This document shows, in pieces, positions 34,740 through 43,243 of a DNA stretch of 64,000 nt. The translations under genes and the position numbers were made by a program. The notes beneath the pieces are model-generated. The model did no database searches. It saw nothing but the letters and a program-made list of their open reading frames with translations, and was not told the origin of the DNA. Each line of letters begins with the position of its first letter. Position 1 is the stretch's first letter. Source of the DNA: Bacillus alkalisoli (GTDB lineage Bacteria > Bacillota > Bacilli > Bacillales > Bacillaceae_I); the NCBI RefSeq assembly GCF_002797415.1, contig NZ_KZ454944.1, positions 705,745 through 769,744 on the forward strand. Reading direction: 5' to 3'.

Positions 34740-34932
34740 GCAAGGGGGGGGGTATATTTTTGCTAGAAGCACAAAAATCCGCTCTAGGCGCACAAAAAAT
34801 ATGACTTGGTGCACTACTTTTAGCCTCAGGTGCACACAAAGCGTGATAGGCGATCGAAAAATAAATCTAGCCGCACACAAATTAACTAATCTAGGTAAAA
34901 ACACATATACACGTATAGGTAAAATCACTAAT
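34740..34932 (+). repeat. array of about eight short repeats, CTAGGYGCACAAAA core, about 21-bp period
   Basis: Units such as GAAGCACAAAAATCCGCTCTAG, GCGCACAAAAAATATGACTTG, GTGCACACAAAGCGTGATAG and CCGCACACAAATTAACTAATCTAG recur every 20-24 bp. The last copies are eroded. It lies downstream of yusU, before a terminator. Confidence 0.65.
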
Positions 34933-34957
34933 TTCCTCTAACAATTTATACAAAAAT

Positions 34958-34990
34958 AGCTTTTTCCATCAAAAAAAAGAAAAAGCTCCT
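34958..34990. terminator. terminator between yusU region and coat gene
   Basis: AGCTTTTTC / GAAAAAGCT stem; A-rich loop and flanks. Confidence 0.55.
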
Positions 34991-35057
34991 TATTTGGTTA
35001 AAATCAAGTCGAGGCAAACAGTTTCTACCCCGACTCGCCACAATTTTATTAAACAAC

Positions 35058-35396
35058 CTACTGCATCATCCCGCCACTCCCATAAGGAAACTGATTTGTA
35101 TATCCTTGAAATTGCTGCTCTGTTTGCTGCATCTTCTGTGCATCTGCTTGCTCTAAGCTGTACCAACCTTGTTGGAACATCAGGTTATACAGTTCACGTT
35201 GGCTGTTTTGCGTTTCTGTAAAAATGGCTAACAAGTCAGAATAGATATGTTGGTTACTTGCCTCATTTAATGCCGTACAATATGCATCCGTCATATACTT
35301 TTCCGTTGCTAACATATCGTTTATAAAATCACGATCATTCATTTCTGGTGTTTTTGCCACTTGTGATTCTGGATTTTGAATTTTCCCTTGTTTCAT
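35058..35396 (-). CDS. CotF-family spore coat protein
   Basis: 112 residues. The central helical block NDRDFINDMLATEKYMTDAYCTALNEASNQHI (quoted as blocks under 20: NDRDFINDMLATEKYMTDAY and CTALNEASNQHIYSDLL) is the coat F signature; the tail is rich in Gln, Gly and Met. Made in the mother cell and deposited in the spore coat. The preceding coat-like gene ends 17 bp upstream, so both are probably one operon, as with yusN-type genes near fadM in B. subtilis. Confidence 0.82.
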   Translation of the reverse strand: MKQGKIQNPESQVAKTPEMNDRDFINDMLATEKYMTDAYCTALNEASNQHIYSDLLAIFTETQNSQRELYNLMFQQGWYSLEQADAQKMQQTEQQFQGYTNQFPYGSGGMMQ

Positions 35397-35413
35397 CCTT
35401 ATTCAGCCCCTTT

Positions 35414-35692
35414 CTATTGTAGTGGTGCTTGTTGAAGATTCGAACTCTTACAGTGACTTAATATCTTTTCATAGTGGCGTTGGTGCATTTGTCCTACTTT
35501 ATCAATTGCTTGTTTTATTTCTTGGTCTTGGCATTGTTGAGCAAAAAAGTGAGCTTTTTTCATCGCAAGTAAATTCCATGACATCATATCTGTTAAATAT
35601 AAAGAATCCTTTGTCGTTACAACGTCAGGTGGCTGTTGAAAAATCGCTTGCTGCTGCGACATGTTTGGTTGCTGCGCTGGTTGTTGTTGCAT
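35414..35692 (-). CDS. yusN: CotF-like spore coat protein, YusN-like
   Basis: 92 residues, Gln/Pro-rich N-terminus (MQQQPAQQPNMSQQQ), then a helical coat-F-like region: KDSLYLTDMMSWNLLAMKKA, HFFAQQCQDQEIKQAI, MHQRHYEKIL. GGAGG seven bases before ATG 35692 decides the start; an upstream in-frame TTG overlaps that site. The position next to the proline dehydrogenase gene matches yusN-yusM of B. subtilis, hence the tentative symbol. Confidence 0.7.
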   Translation of the reverse strand: MQQQPAQQPNMSQQQAIFQQPPDVVTTKDSLYLTDMMSWNLLAMKKAHFFAQQCQDQEIKQAIDKVGQMHQRHYEKILSHCKSSNLQQAPLQ

Positions 35693-35707
35693 AAAAAAAC
35701 CTCCCAA

Positions 35708-36039
35708 TTTAAAATTGAATTAATTTAATCATCGGTTCGTTTAGTGAAAAACGAAAGTTAAGCATTATGTATAGAAGTTTTATTAGTGTTTCACTTCAAC
35801 ACCACTTAAATATAATGTGTACAACAATCGTTTTTCGTATAGTAATCCTACATTTTAAAATTCTCTTAATCATTTGTAATTTGTCCACTTGCACAAAAAC
35901 TATTCCGTTCCCCCCGTGAATTTTTAGTGACTGAAGTAAAAAAAATACCAGAAAAAAATTAGACAAATTCTTCATAATATCGACATTTTCTTGTATTCAA
36001 CGCCCGAAAAAGATGATAGAATTAGTTTGGCTATTTTAA
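35708..36039. other. AT-rich gap without a recognised gene
   Basis: Contains the leader of the coat genes and AT-rich sequence. No ORF with a ribosome binding site or clear secondary structure is visible. Confidence 0.5.
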
Positions 36040-36067
36040 TTGAGACACACGTGAAAGCGTTTACTAT
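36040..36067 (+). promoter_or_regulatory. promoter of proline dehydrogenase gene with cre (CcpA) site
   Basis: TTGAGA (36040-36045), 16 bp, TACTAT (36062-36067). The spacer and -10 overlap TGAAAGCGTTTACT (36052-36065), which fits the CcpA consensus TGWAARCGYTWNCW. Expected carbon catabolite repression. Confidence 0.7.
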
Positions 36068-36118
36068 ACATTTTCAAAATGGCTTTGTTAAAGGATATGT
36101 TTGATTTTTATTCCTTTC

Positions 36119-36249
36119 TAGCGGTTGATTTCCGTGCAAGTCGTAGACTCCTGCGGGAGTAGCGGGGGACTGGAGACCCCACAGGCGAAGCCGAGGAGGC
36201 TCCAGCCACGCCCGCGGAAAGCGGAGACTTGCACGGAAATCAACAGCGG
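36119..36249. repeat. palindromic element B copy
   Basis: Arms GCGGTTGATTTCCGTGCAAG and CTTGCACGGAAATCAACAGC; complete core. It lies in the 5' leader between the promoter and the proline dehydrogenase start. Confidence 0.9.
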
Positions 36250-36310
36250 TGTTTAACAGAGCCTTCAAAAAAGAGAACACATCTTAGAGGAGTACGGGAG
36301 GTTTTTTATA

Positions 36311-37228
36311 ATGGAACAATTAATGCGCAATACCTTCTTATTTTTATCAAAAAACAAATCGTTAACGAAACTAGCAAAAAAGTACGGATTACGCTTTGGA
36401 GCTGGTCGATTTGTTGCTGGAGAAACAATTGACCAAGCAGTTAAAGCCATTCAAGACTTAAACAGCAAAAATCTATGTGTAACAATCGACTATTTAGGAG
36501 AGTTCATTGATACAGAAGCAGAAGCAAACGAAATGGCGGACAACTCTATTGAAGCAATTCGTGCAATCGGAAGCCAAAAGTTAGATTCACAGCTTTCTTT
36601 AAAAATGACATCTATGGGTCTAGACATTTCCGATGAAATCGTTATGGCTAACATGCGTCGTATTTTAGATGCGGCAAAAGAAAATGGCGTATTCGTTACA
36701 ATCGACATGGAAGACTATACTCGTTGTGAAAAAACGATTCAAGTCTTTAAAAAGCTTCGTGAAGACTATGAAAACGTTGGAACAGTTATACAATCTTACT
36801 TATATAGAACGGTTTCAGACATGGAAGACTTAAACCAATATAAGCCAAACCTTCGTCTTGTTAAAGGTGCATACAAAGAGTCACCTGAAGTTGCTTATCC
36901 AGAAAAGAAAGACGTAGACGACAATTTCAAAAAAATTATCAAAATGCACTTATTAAATGGAAACTACACAGCTGTTGCGACACATGATGACGCAATGATT
37001 GAATATACAAAGCAAATTGTAAAAGAACACAACATTCCAAACGACCAATTCGAATTCCAAATGTTATATGGTATTCGCGAAGAGCGCCAATTAGAGCTTG
37101 TAAAAGAAGGCTATAAAATGCGTGTTTACGTACCATACGGAACAGACTGGTACGGATACTTTATGCGCCGCTTAGCAGAGCGCCCAGCAAACGTTGCATT
37201 CGTGTTAAAAGGTATTATAAAGAAATAA
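36311..37228 (+). CDS. fadM: proline dehydrogenase (FadM/PutB type)
   Basis: 305-residue monofunctional FAD enzyme with a TIM-barrel fold: YLGEFIDTEAEANE, VTIDMEDYT, QSYLYRTVSDMEDL, LRLVKGAYKE, ATHDD, FQMLYGIREE and RVYVPYGTDWYGYFMRRLAERP. It oxidises proline to pyrroline-5-carboxylate and feeds electrons to the respiratory chain. In B. subtilis the homologue beside yusN and the fad operon is yusM (fadM); putB is the dedicated proline gene, and the two cannot be told apart by sequence here. The cre site suggests CcpA control. Confidence 0.9.
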   Translation: MEQLMRNTFLFLSKNKSLTKLAKKYGLRFGAGRFVAGETIDQAVKAIQDLNSKNLCVTIDYLGEFIDTEAEANEMADNSIEAIRAIGSQKLDSQLSLKMTSMGLDISDEIVMANMRRILDAAKENGVFVTIDMEDYTRCEKTIQVFKKLREDYENVGTVIQSYLYRTVSDMEDLNQYKPNLRLVKGAYKESPEVAYPEKKDVDDNFKKIIKMHLLNGNYTAVATHDDAMIEYTKQIVKEHNIPNDQFEFQMLYGIREERQLELVKEGYKMRVYVPYGTDWYGYFMRRLAERPANVAFVLKGIIKK

Positions 37229-37231
37229 AAT

Positions 37232-37272
37232 AAAGATGAGAGATTGCTTCTTGCAGACTCTCATCTTTTTTA
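37232..37272 (+). terminator. terminator after proline dehydrogenase
   Basis: AAAGATGAGAG / CTCTCATCTTT stem, then TTTATTTT. Confidence 0.85.
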
Positions 37273-37372
37273 TTTTGACAGCTATTTAAAGACCACGTTG
37301 ATTTCGAACAATGCTTCGCTTTTCCCGAGCATGTCTTAGTCCAGGCTAACTCAACTAATTTTAAAGAGAATA

Positions 37373-38368
37373 TCACTTCAATAAATGATCCCTGTTTACT
37401 GTCATAGGTGGCTCTTCATAACATCCTTTTTCAATAAGCAAATCGGCTCCGTCCCGCGAATATTTAGTAGCTACCGCTATTAACTTCCCGAACAATACGC
37501 CTAAATCATTTCTGGTACTCGAAGCTAATGATAAACTGAAATTAGACATACCAATAGAGTTTAACGTGTCTACGTGAAAAAGCATGAGCTTTTCAGAGTA
37601 AGCAGGCTCTGTTGAATCGGTAACGATACTTGCCCCCGATGATGGGACCTCGGTTTTATTTTTTATTAGTACGTCAGTTAATTGTATAATGTTATCTTCG
37701 GCGATTTTTACACCTCTATGGAAGAAATTTTTAATCTTTTTTGTTTTTGTCGTTTGTGAAAATCCCATCAATAATAATTTTCCGATAAAATTTGTTTCAA
37801 TGTTTAATCCAAGTTCGGAGAGCTCCATTGCAGTAAGCGGTCTTTTTTTTGTGAAAAAGTCATTAGACTGGATAAAACTATGTTCTTTCGGCATATTCAT
37901 AGATGGCGTTCGATTGTAAATCCCCATCTCTAGCATAAGGTCAACAAGTTCTTGGTAAAGTTGTACGGACTTATGAAGAAAAAGTTGAAACATATCACGT
38001 ACATCTTTTCTTGTCGATTGAGCTAATTTACTACTCTGTAACATCATACCTGATTTTAATGAATGGTAAATGTATTGTATGTAAAACAAATCAGTGTACA
38101 ATCTGGGTGCGTGTAAATGAACATCTTTTTCGGTAAATCCATCCGGTTTTATCATGTTTTCGTTTGTAAATAGATTTTGTAGAAGAGCAATTCGCTCTTC
38201 TGTAATAGTGATAGCTTTTGTAACGATAGTTTTAACTCTTTCATCTTCTGCGGTTACTTCAAAATGCTTCATGATACAAGAAGCCATCGTGTTATATAAA
38301 TAACTTGACCATATTGAGCTTATTTCGGAAGAAGTTAGTTGAACTTTATGTTCCATTTCTTTTATCAT
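37373..38368 (-). CDS. DUF3231-family protein 2 (331 aa)
   Basis: Same architecture and length as the protein at 14217: two ferritin-like halves, starting LTSSEISSIWSSYLYNTMAS and with LHAPRLYTDLFYIQYIYHSL, FFTKKRPLTAMEL and AYSEKLMLFHVDTLNSIG. Identity to the first copy is moderate, so the duplication is old or the genes were acquired separately. The true start may be the ATG at 38356, which has AAGGGATGAT upstream. Unknown function; family restricted mainly to spore formers. Confidence 0.8.
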   Translation of the reverse strand: MIKEMEHKVQLTSSEISSIWSSYLYNTMASCIMKHFEVTAEDERVKTIVTKAITITEERIALLQNLFTNENMIKPDGFTEKDVHLHAPRLYTDLFYIQYIYHSLKSGMMLQSSKLAQSTRKDVRDMFQLFLHKSVQLYQELVDLMLEMGIYNRTPSMNMPKEHSFIQSNDFFTKKRPLTAMELSELGLNIETNFIGKLLLMGFSQTTKTKKIKNFFHRGVKIAEDNIIQLTDVLIKNKTEVPSSGASIVTDSTEPAYSEKLMLFHVDTLNSIGMSNFSLSLASSTRNDLGVLFGKLIAVATKYSRDGADLLIEKGCYEEPPMTVNRDHLLK

Positions 38369-38446
38369 CCCTTATAAAAATTAAGTCATCGTATATCTAT
38401 TCAACTCTTCCTTTAGTTTGTACAAAATTGGTAAGATAAATGCATA

Positions 38447-38484
38447 AAAAGAACCAACTCCTATAAGAATAGAAGTTGGTTCAT
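38447..38484. terminator. terminator downstream of the YuzL-like gene
   Basis: GAACCAACT / AGTTGGTTC stem with T/A-rich flanks, between two minus-strand genes. Confidence 0.7.
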
Positions 38485-38489
38485 AAAAT

Positions 38490-38636
38490 TCAGTCCTGCA
38501 TATTATGCTTTTTATATTGTTGATTTTGACTTGTTTTTTTACCGGCCATGTCCATTTCGTTAGTAGGACCAGCGTTTCCTTTTACACTAGCTGCACTTTT
38601 CGCTGCTTGAGAAGGTTGTTTTTTCATCCGTGCCAT
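38490..38636 (-). CDS. YuzL-like small basic protein (48 aa)
   Basis: Short frame behind TTGGAGGTGATTACTA. The peptide MARMKKQPSQAAKSAASVKG continues with NAGPTNEMD and ends KKTSQNQQYKKHNMQD. Composition (Lys, Gln, Ser, Asn, Ala) resembles small spore proteins, and the sequence recalls the YuzL family found next to yusN/fadM genes in Bacillus. Too short for many ORF callers. Function unknown. Confidence 0.65.
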   Translation of the reverse strand: MARMKKQPSQAAKSAASVKGNAGPTNEMDMAGKKTSQNQQYKKHNMQD

Positions 38637-38707
38637 TAGTAATCACCTCCAATTATAAATTCTCCAATTAGTGACTTAAATATGACTAATACATTTATTA
38701 TTTGGAA

Positions 38708-38744
38708 ACCGCTGTTGATTGTAGCACAAGCCTCCGCTTTCCTT
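38708..38744. repeat. element B, end fragment
   Basis: ACCGCTGTTGATTGTAGCAC AAGCCTCCGCTTTCC resembles one end of a B element; no matching second arm is present. Confidence 0.55.
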
Positions 38745-38807
38745 GGAAAATTAGAGAATATAATTTAAAATGGTTAGTTTTACGCAATTAATATAATTAC
38801 CAATGAA

Positions 38808-39024
38808 GTTGATGATAGCACGAGGTGCGAGACTCCTCGAAAATACTACCACATTTTCTTCGTGCGATGTATCGACGTCGCAGCCTTCCTTGTCCAGCGG
38901 GAGAAGTGTGTCAAGGGAGACCCCGCAGGCGCTAGAGCGTCGAGGAGTAGGTTTTTTCACGACAGTGAAAACAACCTTCCTTTTTGCCACTAGCGGAAAG
39001 CGAGTACCTCGTGCTATCATCAAC
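38808..39024. repeat. palindromic element B copy with internal insertions
   Basis: Arms GTTGATGATAGCACGAGGT and ACCTCGTGCTATCATCAAC are perfectly complementary. The left core is interrupted after GACTCCTC by about 58 bp before GCGGGAG. The right core carries the alternative module AGGTTTTTTCACGACAGTGA. Confidence 0.85.
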
Positions 39025-39173
39025 AGTTAGTACCGTATCTATTTCTTTAATTAATAGGAAAGTATATTTTTCGAAATATTATGATGTTTATATATTGCGA
39101 AAATTTAAAAAATGTTTTATAGTTAAAGACAAAGGAACATCTTGTAAGGATTTAAATTTTTTTGTCATAAAAA

Positions 39174-39191
39174 TGAATGAGTGTTCATTCA
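39174..39191. promoter_or_regulatory. FadR operator upstream of fadN
   Basis: TGAATGAGTGTTCATTCA matches the B. subtilis FadR consensus TGAATGA-N4-TCATTCA exactly. Long-chain acyl-CoA should release the repressor and induce fadNA. Confidence 0.85.
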
Positions 39192-39362
39192 ACTGACGTT
39201 TTAAAGTGAGTACATCTTCACTATTCACTACTACATACGAAATTGAATGAATACCTTGTAAGTAAAACAATCTCATAATGACGGTTCGTTTAGTAATCAT
39301 AAATTATGAAGCTGACTCAATTAAAAGAAGTGCCAAAACAAAAAGCCTAAGGGGGAGGAAGA

Positions 39363-41747
39363 ATGAAACGTCGTATTAATAAAGCAGCAGTAATTGGATC
39401 GGGTGTGATGGGATCTGGAATTGCAGCTGTGCTTGCGAATGTTGGAATTCCAACACTACTGTTAGACATTGTTCCGAATAAGTTAACTCCAGAAGAAGAG
39501 CAAAAAGGACTATCGCTTCAAGATAAATCAGTACGTAATCGTATAACCAATACATCTCTACAAAAATTATTAAAACAAAAGCCAGCTCCATTAACAACGA
39601 AATCCAATCTTCAACTTATTGAAGCAGGAAACTTAGAAGACGACCTATCCAAGTTAAAAGACTGTGACTGGGTAATTGAAGTTATTGTCGAAAACCTTGA
39701 AATTAAAAAGCAGTTATTTGAAAAAGTAGATCAACACCGTAAACCAGGTAGTATTATCAGTTCCAATACGTCTGGAATATCCATTGAAGCAATGGCAGAA
39801 GGTCGTTCCGGAGACTTCCAAAAGCACTTCCTTGGAACACACTTTTTCAACCCACCACGATACTTAAAATTGTTAGAAGTAATTCCGACAGCGAAAACAG
39901 ACAATGAAGTTGTACAATTCATGAAAGTTTTCGGTGAGGATGTTTTAGGTAAAGGAATTGTATTTGCAAAAGATACACCGAACTTTATCGCTAACCGCAT
40001 CGGTACTTATGGCTTACTAGTAACCGTAAAAGAAATGTTAGAAGGCGGATATAGTGTCGGGGAAGTTGATTCCATTACTGGACCTGCGATTGGACGTCCG
40101 AAAAGTGCTACTTTCCGTACATTAGATGTAGTCGGCCTAGACACATTCATTCATGTTGCCAACAACGTGTTTGAAAAAGTAGAAGGTGCCGAGAAAGAAG
40201 TATTCCGTGTAGACGACTTTATGTTAAAAATGCGTGACAACGGTTGGCTTGGAAGTAAGTCTGGGCAAGGCTTCTACTTAAAACAAGGAAAAGAAATTTT
40301 AGAATTAAACTACGAAACATTAGAATATGAGCCACGCAAAAAATTAAAAACAGCAGCAACGGAAGCAAGCAAACAAGCAAAAGGTTTTAGTAACAAAATG
40401 AAAGCGCTTGTATATGAAGATGACCGCGCTAGCAACTTACTTTGGAAAATATTAGCTCCGGTATTAAGCTATTCCGCAGACTTACTAGGAGAAATTGCAG
40501 ACGATATCGTTGCGATTGACCAAGCGATGAAATGGGGCTTCGGTTGGGAACATGGCCCATTCGAAACGTGGGATGCAATTGGGATAGAAGAATCTGTTTT
40601 AAAAATGAAAGAAGACGGTATTAAAGTTCCAGCTTGGGTTGATGAATTCCTAGCTAATGGGAACCGCTCTTTCTATAAAAAAGATAACGGTACAGTTTCT
40701 TTCTACGATAATGGTGAATACAAACTTTTAGAACAAAATAAGAAAGTTATTCACTTAAAATCTTTGAAAGAGCAAAACCGTGTTATTAAGAAAAATAGTG
40801 GTGCAAGCCTAATTGACATCGGTGACGATGTGGCATTACTAGAATTCACTTCACCTAACAATGCCATCGGCTTAGACATCTTACAAATGGTAGGCCAAGC
40901 GCTAGAGGAAGTGGATAAAAACTATAAAGGTCTTGTAATTGGAAACCAAGGAAAGAACTTCTGCGTTGGTGCCAACTTAGCGATGATTTTAATGGAAGCA
41001 CAAGATGACAACTATTTTGAAATTGATATGGTTGTCCGTCATTTCCAAAATGCGATGCAAAAAATCAAATATAGTAACAAGCCAGTTGTTGCAGCAACAT
41101 TCGGTATGACACTAGGTGGCGGTACGGAAATCAGCTTACCGACTTCTTCCATCCAAGCTTCAAGTGAAACATATATGGGCTTAGTAGAAGTTGGAGTTGG
41201 TCTAATCCCTGGTGGAGGCGGAAACAAAGAGCTTTACTTAAAGCACTTAAACTCGATGCCAGAAGGATTAGATTATGACTTGCAAAAAGTAGCAAACAAA
41301 GTGTTTGAAACGATTGCAACAGCCAAAGTTTCAACATCTGCTGCGGAAGCACGCGACTTACATTTCTTAAGCAGCAATGACGGCATCAGCATGAATGGAG
41401 ATCACCTCATTCACGATGCAAAACAATCTGTGCTGCGTTTACACGAAGTTGGATACAATCCACCTGTTCGTAAAAAAGTGCCAGTAACAGGTGAAACTGG
41501 ATACGCCACGTTAATGCTTGGAGCACACAACATGCACTACTCTGGCTACATTTCCGAGCATGATTTAAAAATTGCTTCCAAACTAGCCAATGTGATTGCT
41601 GGAGGGAAAGTTCCATACGGCACACTTGTGGATGAACAGTATTTATTAGATATCGAACGTGAGGCATTCTTAAGCTTAGTAGGAGAATTCAAATCCCAAC
41701 AAAGAATGCAACACATGCTTGTTAAAGGAAAACCATTAAGAAACTAA
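39363..41747 (+). CDS. fadN: FadN, 3-hydroxyacyl-CoA dehydrogenase / enoyl-CoA hydratase
   Basis: 794 residues. NAD-binding Rossmann region at the N-terminus (AAVIGSGVMGSGIAAVLANVG), dehydrogenase dimerisation domains with HFFNPPRYLKLLEVIP and PNFIANRIG, and a C-terminal crotonase domain from about 490 (GKNFCVGANLAMI, TFGMTLGGGTEISLP, EVGVGLIPGGGG). It carries out the middle two steps of fatty-acid beta-oxidation. AAGGGGGAGGAAGA precedes the ATG. fadA follows 34 bp downstream. FadR box upstream. Confidence 0.96.
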   Translation: MKRRINKAAVIGSGVMGSGIAAVLANVGIPTLLLDIVPNKLTPEEEQKGLSLQDKSVRNRITNTSLQKLLKQKPAPLTTKSNLQLIEAGNLEDDLSKLKDCDWVIEVIVENLEIKKQLFEKVDQHRKPGSIISSNTSGISIEAMAEGRSGDFQKHFLGTHFFNPPRYLKLLEVIPTAKTDNEVVQFMKVFGEDVLGKGIVFAKDTPNFIANRIGTYGLLVTVKEMLEGGYSVGEVDSITGPAIGRPKSATFRTLDVVGLDTFIHVANNVFEKVEGAEKEVFRVDDFMLKMRDNGWLGSKSGQGFYLKQGKEILELNYETLEYEPRKKLKTAATEASKQAKGFSNKMKALVYEDDRASNLLWKILAPVLSYSADLLGEIADDIVAIDQAMKWGFGWEHGPFETWDAIGIEESVLKMKEDGIKVPAWVDEFLANGNRSFYKKDNGTVSFYDNGEYKLLEQNKKVIHLKSLKEQNRVIKKNSGASLIDIGDDVALLEFTSPNNAIGLDILQMVGQALEEVDKNYKGLVIGNQGKNFCVGANLAMILMEAQDDNYFEIDMVVRHFQNAMQKIKYSNKPVVAATFGMTLGGGTEISLPTSSIQASSETYMGLVEVGVGLIPGGGGNKELYLKHLNSMPEGLDYDLQKVANKVFETIATAKVSTSAAEARDLHFLSSNDGISMNGDHLIHDAKQSVLRLHEVGYNPPVRKKVPVTGETGYATLMLGAHNMHYSGYISEHDLKIASKLANVIAGGKVPYGTLVDEQYLLDIEREAFLSLVGEFKSQQRMQHMLVKGKPLRN

Positions 41748-41781
41748 CATATAAATTTATTTGAAAAGCGAGGGGAGCAAT

Positions 41782-42963
41782 TTGTTTAAAGAAGCTGTTA
41801 TTGTAGCTGGTGCGAGAACGCCAGTCGGTAGATCAAAGAAGGGGTCACTTGTAACGGTGAGACCTGATGATTTAGGGGCACTAGTAGTAAGAGAAACGTT
41901 AAGAAGAGCGAGTGGCTATGACGGACCAATAGATGACTTAATTTTTGGATGTGCGATGCCAGAAGCAGAACAGGGTTTGAACATGGCACGTAATATTGGA
42001 GGGCTAGCTGGCCTACCATCTAGCGTTCCTGCCATTACGATTAACCGATATTGTTCATCTGGTTTACAAACCATCGCTTATGCTGCAGAAAGAATTATGT
42101 TGGGCCATTCAGAAACAATCATTGCGGGTGGAGCGGAATCGATGAGCATGGTCCCTATGGTTGGCCATACAGTTCGACCAAATGCAAGATTAGTAGATTC
42201 TGCACCTGAATATTACATGAGCATGGGCCACACGGCAGAACAAGTAGCAAATAAATATGGTGTGAGCCGTGAAGACCAAGACGCATTTGCTGTACGCAGT
42301 CATCAAAAAGCTGCTGCAGCAATCGCAGAAGGTAGATTTGTGGATGAAATCGTACCAGTAGATGTGAATATTAATCAAATTGGTTCAGATAATAAAGTGA
42401 AAACAAACTCTTTCACCTTTAGCCAAGACGAAGGAGTACGCGCAGGCACAAACATGGAAATACTAGCAAAACTACGTCCAGCATTCAATGTAAAAGGATC
42501 TGTCACAGCAGGTAACTCCTCACAAACAAGCGACGGAGCAGCATCTGTTCTAGTTATGGAGCGCGAAAGAGCAGAAGCGCTTGGTCTAAAGCCAATTGCA
42601 AAATTCCGTTCGTTTGCTGTTGGTGGAGTACCACCAGAAGTAATGGGAATTGGTCCAGTTGTTGCCATTCCAAAAGCATTAAAGATAGCAGGTCTAGAAC
42701 TTTCCGATATTGGGCTTATCGAATTAAACGAAGCATTTGCATCTCAAGCAATTCAAGTAATGCGAGAGCTAAATATAGATGAAGAAAAAGTAAACGTAAA
42801 CGGTGGAGCTATCGCTTTAGGTCATCCACTAGGATGTACGGGAAGCAAGCTAACATTAACACTTTTACACGAAATGAAACGCCGTAACGAACAATTCGGC
42901 CTTGTCAGCATGTGTATCGGCGGCGGTATGGGTGCCGCAGGAGTATTTGAACTTTTAGCATAG
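41782..42963 (+). CDS. fadA: FadA, acetyl-CoA C-acyltransferase (thiolase)
   Basis: 393 residues. Catalytic Cys91 in NRYCSSGLQTIAYAAE, His in NGGAIALGHPLGCTGS and the second Cys in SMCIGGGMGAAG. It cleaves 3-ketoacyl-CoA to acetyl-CoA plus a shortened acyl-CoA. The start is TTG 41782 behind AGGGGAGCAA, giving the usual thiolase N-terminus (FKEAVIVAGARTPVGRSKKG); an in-frame TTG at 41761 is less likely. Co-transcribed with fadN. Confidence 0.95.
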   Translation: MFKEAVIVAGARTPVGRSKKGSLVTVRPDDLGALVVRETLRRASGYDGPIDDLIFGCAMPEAEQGLNMARNIGGLAGLPSSVPAITINRYCSSGLQTIAYAAERIMLGHSETIIAGGAESMSMVPMVGHTVRPNARLVDSAPEYYMSMGHTAEQVANKYGVSREDQDAFAVRSHQKAAAAIAEGRFVDEIVPVDVNINQIGSDNKVKTNSFTFSQDEGVRAGTNMEILAKLRPAFNVKGSVTAGNSSQTSDGAASVLVMERERAEALGLKPIAKFRSFAVGGVPPEVMGIGPVVAIPKALKIAGLELSDIGLIELNEAFASQAIQVMRELNIDEEKVNVNGGAIALGHPLGCTGSKLTLTLLHEMKRRNEQFGLVSMCIGGGMGAAGVFELLA

Positions 42964-43007
42964 TTTTGACTTTGTTAAATCTTAATGTTGTTTATTAGTA
43001 AGAAATA

Positions 43008-43171
43008 GCGGTTGATTTCCGTGCAAGGCGGAGACTCCTGCGGGAGAAGCGGGAGACGGGAGACCCCACAGACGCGAATGCGTCGAGGAGTAGGTTTTTT
43101 CACGACAGTGAAAATAACCTTCCTTTTTCCCGCCCGCGGAAAGCGAAGCCTTGCACGGAAATCAACAGCGG
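43008..43171. repeat. palindromic element B copy with alternative module
   Basis: Arms GCGGTTGATTTCCGTGCAAG and CTTGCACGGAAATCAACAGC. Core has GACTCCTGCGGGA and GGGAGACCCCACAG, then GGAGTAGGTTTTTTCACGAC and CCTTCCTTTTT instead of GGAGGCTC. Lies between fadA and fadE. Confidence 0.9.
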
Positions 43172-43243
43172 TCTTAGAAATAGTTTATTAGAAAGAGGGC
43201 AAACAGACTCTCTTGCTAAACTACAAACCAAGGGGGATTTACC

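Noticed and set aside
34714-34941. ORFs in both strands across the CTAGGYGCACAAAA array
   Set aside because: They follow the repeat period and have poor start sites.
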